Of a stretch of 5,270 nt of DNA, positions 1 to 5,180 are shown piece after piece. Source of the stretch: Methanosarcina sp. Its GTDB lineage: Archaea > Halobacteriota > Methanosarcinia > Methanosarcinales > Methanosarcinaceae. The position numbers and the translations under genes were made by a program. How positions within the stretch are numbered: the stretch's first letter is position 1; every line of letters begins with the position of its first letter. The notes under the pieces were generated by a model. It saw nothing but the letters and a program-made list of their open reading frames with translations. It was not told where the DNA came from and made no database searches. The stretch is from positions 1-5,270 of the forward strand of contig JADGNM010000208.1 of the NCBI GenBank assembly GCA_017883485.1, given 5' to 3'.

Positions 1-957
1 TTACAAATTTTGCTTGCAGATCTGGCAGAAATTGATTTGTGCTTGATGAAAACTGAAGTTAACATTTGTATAATTTTTGATGATATTCCCTCTCCCAAAA
101 TCAAGCCCAAATCTTCAAACACAATGCGACATTGGGAAATAACATTGCCCCAAAGTCCCACCAAAAATATAGCTACTTATGAAAAATTCGAACATTACAT
201 CGTTTCTTTTGCTTCTCATATTTTATTTGAAGTCTCTTTATTGCCTGAAACTAAGTTTAATGAAATAATTGAAAGCTCTTTTAAGAATGGTCTTTCGATG
301 AAGCTATTTGTGGGCCAAACCTATGAATTTTTATATAATTATTTTTTCGACGAAACATTTTTTAATAAAAATCTGTCAAGTGGCCTACAGGTTTCTCAAT
401 TACCTCCTCAATTCAGATCTAAATGTAGTGAAAAACTTCCTTGGTTTCATGGTCCTATTCCTGAGTACAGTAAAAAAACAGCGGAAAAATACCTTATAGC
501 TAGGTATTCAAACGTAATTCCACCTATCATATTCACTTTACGGAGACTGTCAAAAAATCAACCGTTTATATCAACGTTGAATAAGCTGCGTTCTGACGGT
601 TGGCTTGATTGGCATATTTTGGCTGCTATCTGCATGATAACTGTGAATTATCGTGTAAACTCACAAATCAAACCGCATATGGATATAGATGAAATTAACA
701 AATTATTCAAAATTTATTTATCTAAACCTGAAAGTGAACTTGATTCGAAAATTCCAATTTCGGAGTTTACAGCAGAAAAAATTCAAATGTCTCTTAAAGG
801 AAGTATGGTATCAACACTAAGACTTCTTGGATTTGAATGCCACCAAATAACTCCTGATTTTGATGGTATTGAACATTTTTTGCGTTATAGATGTAATTAT
901 TGGGACGATGACATTGGGCATGACGATCCATTTATATCTGATCCAGAAAATGAATAA
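1..957 (+). CDS. Unrecognised protein, C-terminal part (5' end outside the window)
   Basis: The frame is open from the first base of the window to a TAA at 955-957, giving 318 codons. A TTG at position 10 could in principle be a start, but no ribosome binding site is visible, so I treat the gene as truncated by the window edge. I do not recognise the family. Counting from the TTG, the most conserved-looking segment is LRSDGWLDWHIL (about residues 193-204), followed by a hydrophobic stretch AAICMITVNYR. The tail is rich in Asp, Trp and Tyr (NYWDDDIGHDD, then DPENE at the end). There is no clear signal peptide, membrane anchor or nucleotide-binding motif in the visible part. The coding sequence is AT-rich by eye compared with the gad gene, which may point to recent acquisition. 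It lies about 400 bp upstream of a toxin-antitoxin pair on the same strand, so an accessory or defence role is possible but only a guess. Confidence 0.75.
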   Translation, partial: LQILLADLAEIDLCLMKTEVNICIIFDDIPSPKIKPKSSNTMRHWEITLPQSPTKNIATYEKFEHYIVSFASHILFEVSLLPETKFNEIIESSFKNGLSMKLFVGQTYEFLYNYFFDETFFNKNLSSGLQVSQLPPQFRSKCSEKLPWFHGPIPEYSKKTAEKYLIARYSNVIPPIIFTLRRLSKNQPFISTLNKLRSDGWLDWHILAAICMITVNYRVNSQIKPHMDIDEINKLFKIYLSKPESELDSKIPISEFTAEKIQMSLKGSMVSTLRLLGFECHQITPDFDGIEHFLRYRCNYWDDDIGHDDPFISDPENE

Positions 958-1031
958 GGTAGATGTTTTTAGTATTCTTTGGTGGCTTTTCAAAACTCAT
1001 ATAGAGTAAAAACGATACAGGAAGCTATTAA

Positions 1032-1160
1032 ATGGTTCATAAAAAACTCAGTTACTTCCAGATGTATTTAAAAACAAGAACTCTGGTTGGCGGCTCAATC
1101 AAAGAATTTGAGTTGCTGGACGTAAAATTAACAAAAAATATTATTGGTCCTACATTTTAA
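1032..1160 (+). CDS. Possible small ORF, 42 aa, weak
   Basis: An ATG at 1032 opens 42 codons, closing with TAA at 1158-1160. The peptide includes the segment TLVGGSIKEFELLDVKLTKN. A purine stretch AGGAAG ends about 7 bases before the ATG and could act as a ribosome binding site. An in-frame TAA stands immediately before the ATG, so it does not extend upstream. I do not recognise the sequence. It may be a real small protein, the tail of a decayed gene that is frameshifted near 1030, or chance. The Gly-Gly-containing core and the charged/hydrophobic mix look more protein-like than random translation, but the evidence is thin. Confidence 0.2.
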   Translation: MVHKKLSYFQMYLKTRTLVGGSIKEFELLDVKLTKNIIGPTF

Positions 1161-1235
1161 GATTTTCATTCATCTACAAGTCAATTGTACATGATAAAAT
1201 GCTTTAATACCTTTTTCCACTTTTTCATGGAAAAG

Positions 1236-1251
1236 CCGCGCTGAAGCGCGG
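1236..1251. repeat. GC-rich perfect hairpin
   Basis: CCGCGC-TGAA-GCGCGG is a perfect 6-bp all-GC stem with a 4-base loop in otherwise AT-rich sequence. It is preceded by CTTTTTCC (1211-1218), which can pair with either of two GGAAAAG copies (1229-1235 and 1250-1256), so alternative folds are possible. No T-run follows on the + strand. On the - strand only a short CTTTTCC follows. A role as terminator is therefore uncertain. Confidence 0.4.
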
Positions 1252-1288
1252 AAAAGAACCCGTGAAGACAGCTAATAAGGTTGCTCGA

Positions 1289-1343
1289 GTTTAAACTTTT
1301 TACTTTCTCAATCGGATCTCCTTCAATCAGGATACGTTTAAAT
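1289..1343 (+). promoter_or_regulatory. Candidate promoter/operator zone of mntA-hepT
   Basis: Two similar AT boxes occur here: the 8-bp palindrome GTTTAAAC (1289-1296) and GTTTAAAT (1336-1343). Between them are two near-identical words, TCAATCGGAT (from 1308) and TCAATCAGGAT (from 1323). The second box centres about 26 bases before the ATG at 1367, the spacing expected for an archaeal TATA box driving a leaderless message. The first box would give a short leader to the ATG at 1352. The paired words could be a binding site for an autoregulator. All of this is inference from spacing. Confidence 0.25.
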
Positions 1344-1351
1344 TGTAACAA

Positions 1352-1660
1352 ATGAGATTATATCACATGGAAAATGCTTCCCATAGAGAGTTATTCGAAA
1401 AAATCTCTTTATTCCTCAAAAAGGAAGGAGCAACGAAAGTTGCGATCTTTGGCTCCTATGCTCGGGGAGAGGAAAAGCCGGAAAGTGATATCGATGTTCT
1501 TGTGGAGTTTTCCGAAACAAAAGGTCTGCTCGCAATGGTCAGGATCGAGAGGGAACTCTCAGAGTTTCTTGGGATAAAAGTTGATTTACTCTCTGAAACA
1601 TCAATAAGTCCGTATCTTATTGACGGAATTAAAAAAGAAGCAAAAGTGATCTCAACATGA
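1352..1660 (+). CDS. mntA: MntA-type minimal nucleotidyltransferase antitoxin
   Basis: This is a minimal nucleotidyltransferase of the DNA polymerase beta fold, 102 residues. The signature G-S-x10-D-x-D is intact: GSYARG at residues 34-39, then SDIDVLVEF with the metal-binding Asp46 and Asp48. A third acidic residue, Asp78, lies in IKVDLLSE. From knowledge of the family, MntA transfers AMP from ATP to a Tyr of its partner HepT and so neutralises it. The length is normal and no lesion is visible. The stop overlaps the start of hepT by ATGA, so the two are translationally coupled. The start is uncertain: ATG 1352 gives 102 residues, ATG 1367 gives 97 (MENASHREL...). Neither has a ribosome binding site, and a TATA-like box about 26 bases before 1367 favours a leaderless message from the second one. 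Confidence 0.92.
   Translation: MRLYHMENASHRELFEKISLFLKKEGATKVAIFGSYARGEEKPESDIDVLVEFSETKGLLAMVRIERELSEFLGIKVDLLSETSISPYLIDGIKKEAKVIST
1646..1651 (+). promoter_or_regulatory. Ribosome binding site of hepT
   Basis: GTGATC lies inside the end of mntA, five bases before the hepT ATG. It is complementary to the GATCAC part of the usual archaeal 16S rRNA 3' end (known sequence, not in this window). It supports initiation at 1657 and coupling to mntA. Confidence 0.5.
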
Positions 1661-2022
1661 AAAAGGACGATTCGGTTTACCTTAACCATATCCTCAATTC
1701 AATTGAACGCATTGAAGAGTATACTGGAGGTATGGAAAGAAACGATTTTTCATCCAATAATTTGGTTCAGGATGGAACGATCAGGCAAATTGAGATCATA
1801 GGTGAAGCCACCAAAAATATATCCAAGGAGCTTCGAGAGAAATATTATCAGGTTCCCTGGAGTGATATTGCAGGTATGAGAGATCAGTTGATCCATCATT
1901 ATTTCGGGGTTAATGTAGAAGATGTCTGGCATACTGTTAAAGTCAGTATTCCTGCTTTAAAAGATGAGATTCTGGTGATACTCGATGCTCTGGAGACTGA
2001 AAATAATACTGTCTCCGATTGA
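1657..2022 (+). CDS. hepT: HepT-type HEPN toxin (RNase)
   Basis: This is a 121-residue, largely helical protein of the HEPN/DUF86 family. The defining R-x4-6-H-x-Y motif is intact: Arg75, His80 and Tyr82 in [10 protein letters not shown]. Upstream, [15 protein letters not shown] (residues 42-56) and [11 protein letters not shown] are typical of HepT-like proteins. Known members act as RNases, with Arg and His in the active site; the Tyr is the residue AMPylated by MntA. The gene starts within the mntA stop codon and has its own GTGATC ribosome binding site, the classic antitoxin-first arrangement. No frameshift or lost catalytic residue is visible, so the toxin should be active when not modified. 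Oligo-T tracts and a hairpin follow the stop. Confidence 0.93.
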   Translation: MKKDDSVYLNHILNSIERIEEYTGGMERNDFSSNNLVQDGTIRQIEIIGEATKNISKELREKYYQVPWSDIAGMRDQLIHHYFGVNVEDVWHTVKVSIPALKDEILVILDALETENNTVSD

Positions 2023-2047
2023 ATTGATAACCTGATCTTATATACAT

Positions 2048-2113
2048 CGGTTCTTTCAGGCGATTTGATCTGTTGAACCGAGAAGTGAAAATATAATCAA
2101 ATAATTATTTTTT
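2048..2113 (+). terminator. Inverted repeat and oligo-T after hepT
   Basis: CGGTTC (2048-2053) pairs with GAACCG (2075-2080) across a 21-base loop in which CAG/CTG can add three pairs. A run of six T (2108-2113) follows. Archaea commonly end transcripts at T-runs, so this is a plausible first stop site for mntA-hepT. The hairpin itself is weak. Confidence 0.3.
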
Positions 2114-2115
2114 AC

Positions 2116-2178
2116 TCCCTTCTAATCAAGAAATTCCATTTATTTCTTGAACTCTGGAAGGGATGTCTTTCCTTTTTT
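2116..2178 (+). terminator. Strong nested hairpin with T-run between convergent genes
   Basis: The outer stem TCCCTTC (2116-2122) / GAAGGGA (2157-2163) encloses a perfect 9-bp inner stem TCAAGAAAT (2126-2134) / ATTTCTTGA (2142-2150) with a 7-base loop. Six T follow at 2173-2178. In the + direction this resembles a terminator for hepT. In the - direction it covers the last codons and stop of the small ORF 2247-2140. Confidence 0.5.
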
Positions 2179-2247
2179 CTGGTTCTCATAACTTTCATCT
2201 ACGAGCTTTCTTTCTTCATCAGTAAGTATCCTATCCGGGTCTATCAT
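2140..2247 (-). CDS. Small protein, 35 aa, antitoxin-like composition
   Basis: An ATG (complement of 2245-2247) opens 35 codons to a TAA at 2142-2140. The peptide begins MIDPDRILTDEERKLVDESY and ends KGKTSLPEFKK. A clear ribosome binding site, AGGAG (2258-2254), sits six bases before the start, which is the main reason to believe it. It is highly charged, predicted helical, and lacks a signal peptide. The pattern DEE-x-x-L-x-x-x-S-Y-x-x-x-x-K-G-K-T-S resembles the C-terminal part of RelB/Phd-type antitoxins, where a similar K/G-K-T-S-L-E-E stretch occurs. That is only a resemblance. If so, it is an orphan or shortened antitoxin, because no toxin gene follows on this strand before the end of hepT. 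It converges with hepT. Confidence 0.5.
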   Translation of the reverse strand: MIDPDRILTDEERKLVDESYENQKKGKTSLPEFKK

Positions 2248-2743
2248 ATTTCTCTCCTATTTTCTCCCTTGTTTATTCCCAATTTTCTCCCAGTTTCTCA
2301 TTTTCTCGTATCTTATTCTCTTGTCACTACCCAGTGTCCTGTTTTGTCAGATCCGATTCTTGTGGGGATACCCTTATCTTTCGGTTTTTCGATATTTCTC
2401 ATTATTGTTGTTCGGTTTTTTCCAAGGGAAACACGATTTTAAATAGTCGACTTCTCCAGAAACTCTGGGCTCCATATCATAATAGGAGTTCCGGGATTTT
2501 AACTCCAATGCAGCGGCGCAATCGGAGAATTTGAGGGAAACTGTGGGGAAAATATAAAAAAAAGTTATATCTTCCAGCTTTTTTCAGTTCTCAGTTAATT
2601 AAACTTACGGCCTTGAACAGAGAAATTAGTAGTATTAAAACATCAACTGTATGAAGTGTAATTTATGAGATACTTGCCTGCGCTTGATTTTTATTCTCGT
2701 GTGTGTAAGTCCTGCCAAAAATAAGTTGTCCCAATGTAAATTT
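2248..2743. other. Long spacer between the small ORF and gad
   Basis: I see no convincing gene. Positions 2248-2325 are strongly pyrimidine-rich on the + strand and include the 10-base word ATTTTCTCCC twice (2259-2268 and 2282-2291); this is the purine-rich leader of the small - strand ORF. Positions 2512-2600 are one copy of a repeat also found on the other side of gad. A + strand frame at 2334-2534 begins with GTG, has no ribosome binding site and reads like random translation. The remainder to 2743 is the 3' flank of gad. Confidence 0.5.
2512..2600 (+). repeat. Intergenic repeat, copy 1 (downstream side of gad)
   Basis: This 89-bp stretch aligns with 4432-4520 in the same orientation. Shared blocks, in order, are AGCGGCG, AATCGGAG, ATATAAAAA, TTATATCT, a run of T, and TTCTCAGTTA. 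Here GGAAAATATAA (2547-2557) can pair with TTATATCTTCC (2565-2575) with one mismatch. An A-rich loop separates the arms and TTTTTT follows at 2579-2584, so it resembles a + strand terminator. The eight A at 2555-2562 would be an oligo-T on the - strand, so it might also help end gad transcripts. Confidence 0.55.
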
Positions 2744-4150
2744 TCAGCAGATATGAGTCGGACCTTTTTCAGTCGGACAGTATTCTTTTGGTACAAGTTT
2801 TGCTTCATTTTCAAGGAACTGACATGCTTTTTCTATATCATCGACGAGAATTGCTGCCATATCCGAAGTAAAGTTTTCTCTTACGACAATACGAATTATC
2901 TCGACATCCTCTGCATTTTTTGGTAGACAGTAGGCGGGAATGATCCAGCCTTTTTCCCTCAGTTTATGTGAGAGATGCGACATGGAATATTCGGCCTCCT
3001 TCTTTGGCTTGAAAGCGATTATAGGAAGCCGTTCTCCTTTATTCAGCATTTCGAACCGATCAAGTCTGTCAAGCCTATCAGCAAGATTCCGGGAAACGTC
3101 AAGAATATACTTCATTATCCCGGTATAGCCAGCCCTGCCGAACCTCAAGATATTGTAATATTGGGCCACGAGCATTGCACTACCTCCTGAAAAGTTCAGG
3201 GTGTAAGTCTCCTCCTCTTCCCCAAGGTAGTTTACAGTGAAAATCAGGTCTTTTGGGAGGTCTTTTTCATCACTGAAGATAAGCCAGCCAAGACCCGGAT
3301 AAGTTAATCCGTACTTATGCCCGGAAACGTTTATTGATCTTACCCTTTCCAGTCTGAAATCCCACTCAAAATCAGGTTCGGTAAAGGGCAATATGAAACC
3401 GCCACTTGCAGCGTCTATGTGGATTGGTATATCCCAACCATTTTCTCTTTTATACTCCATAAGTAAATTGTTAATGTCTTTTGCGGGATCTATTTCTCCT
3501 GTAAAAGTTGTTCCCAGTACGCAACCAACACAGATGGTATTCTCATCAATATGCTTTGAGATAGCTTCGGCTTTAATTGTACGCGTCTTCTTGTCTATAG
3601 GAATTTTTATAGCATCGACGTCGAAGTATCTGGCAAATTTATCCCAGCAAACGTGAGCGTCGGTTCCGAAAATTATGTTCGGTTTACCCGTGCCGCGCCC
3701 CGAATTTTTCCAGTTCCATTTGTGAGCCAGCAAACCCAGCATTATGGCCTCGGAAGAACCTGCTGTTGCCGTACCCATGAATTCTGTGTTATGCCCATTA
3801 AAAAGACGCCCAAGCATATTCACAATATTTTTTTGAATAACCTTGCCAGTTTGTGGATATTCAAATATATCTATGATATTTTTGTTGATGTTTTCCATGA
3901 TAAGCTTATCCGCCTCCGGTTCCATCCATGTAGTGACAAAACTTGCCAGATTCAGGAAAGGATTGCCGTCGAGGCTCAGCTCATCATGTACCAGCTGATA
4001 AGCGGCTCTTGGACTCATTCCGTCTTCAGGGAATTCGTACTTGGGAATTCCTTTTCCTATGGCATTTGGAAGATATCTGGCACTATATGCGCCTAAGCGA
4101 TACTTTCGTGACTCCTCCAATTTTTCAAGATTTACTTTCTTTGAAATCAT
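2744..4150 (-). CDS. gad: Glutamate decarboxylase (PLP-dependent)
   Basis: A 468-residue group II PLP decarboxylase, the same size as E. coli GadB (466). It should convert L-glutamate to GABA and CO2, consuming a proton, in the cytoplasm. Motifs in order: GMSPRAAYQLVHDELSLDG (44-62), NLASFVTTWMEPEA (67-80), INKN...EYPQTG (88-102), phosphate-binding TAGSSEA (129-135), HIDAASGGF (244-252) with PLP-binding Asp246, and SGHKYGL (276-282) with Schiff-base Lys279. The motifs fit glutamate decarboxylase better than the archaeal tyrosine/aspartate decarboxylase MfnA, which is shorter. The C-terminus is THIC; GadB has a His near its end that closes the active site at neutral pH, and His466 might be comparable (speculative). 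The start at 4150 is chosen because AGGAG lies eight bases upstream and the length then fits; the frame stays open 63 codons further up but reads unlike the family. No GABA antiporter gene is in view. Two diverged repeats flank the gene. Confidence 0.95.
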   Translation of the reverse strand: MISKKVNLEKLEESRKYRLGAYSARYLPNAIGKGIPKYEFPEDGMSPRAAYQLVHDELSLDGNPFLNLASFVTTWMEPEADKLIMENINKNIIDIFEYPQTGKVIQKNIVNMLGRLFNGHNTEFMGTATAGSSEAIMLGLLAHKWNWKNSGRGTGKPNIIFGTDAHVCWDKFARYFDVDAIKIPIDKKTRTIKAEAISKHIDENTICVGCVLGTTFTGEIDPAKDINNLLMEYKRENGWDIPIHIDAASGGFILPFTEPDFEWDFRLERVRSINVSGHKYGLTYPGLGWLIFSDEKDLPKDLIFTVNYLGEEEETYTLNFSGGSAMLVAQYYNILRFGRAGYTGIMKYILDVSRNLADRLDRLDRFEMLNKGERLPIIAFKPKKEAEYSMSHLSHKLREKGWIIPAYCLPKNAEDVEIIRIVVRENFTSDMAAILVDDIEKACQFLENEAKLVPKEYCPTEKGPTHIC

Positions 4151-4158
4151 AATTTTAA

Positions 4159-4163
4159 CTCCT
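4159..4163 (-). promoter_or_regulatory. Ribosome binding site of gad
   Basis: AGGAG on the - strand, eight bases before the ATG at 4150. It decides the start: upstream in-frame ATG codons (for example at 4339 and 4264) lack a comparable site. Confidence 0.6.
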
Positions 4164-4374
4164 ATTATACTTACGCAGTTGAACTTGAAACAAATAGCAA
4201 GATACTTCAAATTATCTAAATCATGATATTTGCCGTCCATCATTATGCGGTTGATTTTTTTCATAATTAAGTTTTCAATGTAACGAAAGATCGAGTTTTT
4301 ATGCACTAGTGAGTTTCGCTCTCTCCTCAGAAAGCGCAAAACAAAGGGCTAATAGATGGCATTAAGGCATTCTG

Positions 4375-4394
4375 AAAAAACATCAAAAAACATC
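4375..4394. repeat. 10-bp perfect tandem repeat
   Basis: AAAAAACATC occurs twice head to tail. It lies upstream of gad, just before the shared intergenic repeat. It may be slippage in an A-run; no function can be argued. Confidence 0.5.
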
Positions 4395-4431
4395 AGAGAC
4401 GACCTGCTTTTTTAAAACTGAAAATATTAAA

Positions 4432-4520
4432 AGCGGCGGCGAATCGGAGGATCTGAAGGGGAGAACATATAATATAAAAATTATATCTATCCGGGTTTTT
4501 ATCGTTTCTCAGTTATTTCT
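4432..4520 (+). repeat. Intergenic repeat, copy 2 (upstream side of gad)
   Basis: This is the partner of 2512-2600, in the same orientation and of the same length, with the same ordered blocks (AGCGGCG, AATCGGAG, ATATAAAAA, TTATATCT, T-run, TTCTCAGTTA). Here the AT hairpin is ATATAAT (4467-4473) / ATTATAT (4480-4486), perfect over seven pairs. It is followed by CTATCCGGG and five T (4496-4500). The hairpin is kept in both copies although the surrounding bases differ, which suggests the structure matters. Confidence 0.55.
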
Positions 4521-4562
4521 TGTCTTCAATTTCGAGACTTTTTATTATTTTCTGGATTTTTG

Positions 4563-4594
4563 ACTGATTGCAGCCAACTGTCAGCTGAATCAGT
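4563..4594. repeat. Hairpin downstream of the exported-protein gene
   Basis: ACTGATT-(G)-CAGC pairs with GCTG-AATCAGT: 11 pairs, one bulged G and a 9-base loop. No T-run follows in either direction immediately after the stem, so it is not a typical terminator. It lies about 110 bases past the stop of the 5040-4702 gene. Confidence 0.4.
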
Positions 4595-4615
4595 GATAAA
4601 TTTTGAATATCTCAG

Positions 4616-4628
4616 AAAAAATTAAAAA
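4616..4628 (-). terminator. Oligo-T terminator for the exported-protein gene
   Basis: On the - strand the sequence reads TTTTT-AA-TTTTTT, about 75 to 85 bases after the stop codon at 4702. T-runs are the usual archaeal termination signal, so this is a likely 3' end. Confidence 0.4.
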
Positions 4629-4701
4629 GAATCTTAACTTAATTCCCTGGCATCCAAAGTATCCGATCCCTGCTCACCCATAATTTTAGCCCAGGCTTCC
4701 C

Positions 4702-5040
4702 TCAAGAAACCTGGCATTCTTCTACGAATTTTGTTATTTCTTTGGCTGCAGTCTCACAGCTGACAATCGAAGGTTTTTTCGTAATTTTGATAGTAAGAAT
4801 GGACTCTCCATCCCATAAGAAAGTCGCAACAACCCCTTTGCCAGAAAGTTCTCCACTGTCCCCCGGCGGAACATAGATGCCGTAGTCCTGAAGCTTTGTT
4901 TTCATGCACTCAAATGTATCAGGTGGAACATTGAGAAATGTTGTTGGTTCACAACCTTTCTCTCCAATCTGCGCGTGCGCTAATCCAATAGAAAAAGCTA
5001 AACACAGCACCAGCAGAGAAGCTATAAATTTCCTTTTCAT
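4702..5040 (-). CDS. Small exported protein with four cysteines
   Basis: A 112-residue protein I do not recognise. The N-terminus is a textbook signal peptide: MKRK, then a hydrophobic core ASLLVLCLAFSIGL (residues 7-20), then AHA with probable cleavage between Ala23 and Gln24. The mature part of about 89 residues has Cys30, Cys45, Cys95 and Cys109, enough for two disulfides, and no second membrane segment, so it should be released outside the cell or held in the envelope. A middle section (VVATFLWDGESILTIKITKK, residues 70-89) looks like beta strands, flanked by likely helices with the paired cysteines. There is no lipobox. The start is supported by GGGGGT (5051-5046), five bases upstream, which can pair with the 16S tail using one G-U. 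It is a single gene with an oligo-T after it; the neighbours give no clue to function. Confidence 0.85.
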   Translation of the reverse strand: MKRKFIASLLVLCLAFSIGLAHAQIGEKGCEPTTFLNVPPDTFECMKTKLQDYGIYVPPGDSGELSGKGVVATFLWDGESILTIKITKKPSIVSCETAAKEITKFVEECQVS

Positions 5041-5128
5041 CCTTTACCCCCAGTGTCATTCGTACGTTTGAGTCGATCACATATACAGACTAAATTAAAC
5101 AAAATACGATTTAATGTATTGTAATTTA

Positions 5129-5136
5129 ATATATAT
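5129..5136 (-). promoter_or_regulatory. Candidate TATA box for the exported-protein gene
   Basis: On the - strand, ATATATATT follows a G within a very AT-rich region (5085-5170), about 90 bases before the ATG. It would give a leader of roughly 65 bases. Other TATA-like words nearby make the choice uncertain. Confidence 0.25.
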
Positions 5137-5157
5137 CAATTAATAATAATCGTCCTG

Positions 5158-5165
5158 TTTATAAA
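5158..5165. promoter_or_regulatory. TATA-like palindrome TTTATAAA
   Basis: This is a symmetric TATA-type box. On the + strand its centre is about 22 to 26 bases before the nested hairpin that begins at 5184, the distance at which archaeal transcription starts. No purine-rich BRE is obvious in front of it. On the - strand it could instead serve the 5040 gene with a long leader. Confidence 0.25.
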
Positions 5166-5180
5166 TAGTTATTCATGTAA

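Larger units (their letters stand above)
958..1351. other. Spacer between the unknown gene and mntA
   Basis: This 394-bp stretch is AT-rich and holds no convincing long gene. It contains a weak 42-codon ORF (1032-1160), a GC-rich hairpin (1236-1251) and a probable promoter zone for mntA-hepT (about 1289-1343). Other in-frame pieces, such as one reading FQNSYRVKTIQEAIKWFIKN at about 985-1045, lack a good start and run into stops. They could be decayed coding sequence. Confidence 0.5.
4151..4701. other. Spacer between gad and the exported-protein gene
   Basis: The part next to gad (4151-4339) is open in the gad frame but translates to a Cys/Ile/Lys-rich stretch unlike glutamate decarboxylases, so it is read as untranslated leader and promoter. 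Farther up are a perfect tandem duplication AAAAAACATC x2 (4375-4394), repeat copy 2 (4432-4520), a hairpin (4563-4594) and an oligo-T on the - strand (4628-4616). I see no further gene; a 15-codon ORF on the - strand near 4683-4636 is too short to support. Confidence 0.5.

Noticed and set aside
1456..1689. 77-codon - strand frame opposite mntA
   Set aside because: Antisense shadow of mntA; no start signal and unnatural composition.
2318..2360. Possible insertion-sequence end (repeated TGTC words, CCAGTGTCCTGTTTTGTCAG)
   Set aside because: No matching inverted end and no transposase sequence found in the window.
2334..2534. 66-codon + strand frame in the spacer before gad
   Set aside because: GTG start without ribosome binding site, random-looking Cys/Ser/Arg-rich translation, and it runs into the intergenic repeat.
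3653..4096. 147-codon + strand frame opposite gad
   Set aside because: It lies entirely antisense to a clearly real decarboxylase gene and reads like a shadow translation.
2744..4150. Archaeal MfnA (tyrosine/aspartate decarboxylase for methanofuran/coenzyme A)
   Set aside because: The length of 468 and the GMSPRAAYQLVHDEL, NLASFVTTWMEPEA and SGHKYGL motifs fit glutamate decarboxylase; MfnA proteins are shorter and lack this N-terminal region.
4375..4394. CRISPR-like or transposon target duplication from the tandem AAAAAACATC
   Set aside because: Only two adjacent 10-bp units with no spacer and no element between them; simple slippage is enough.
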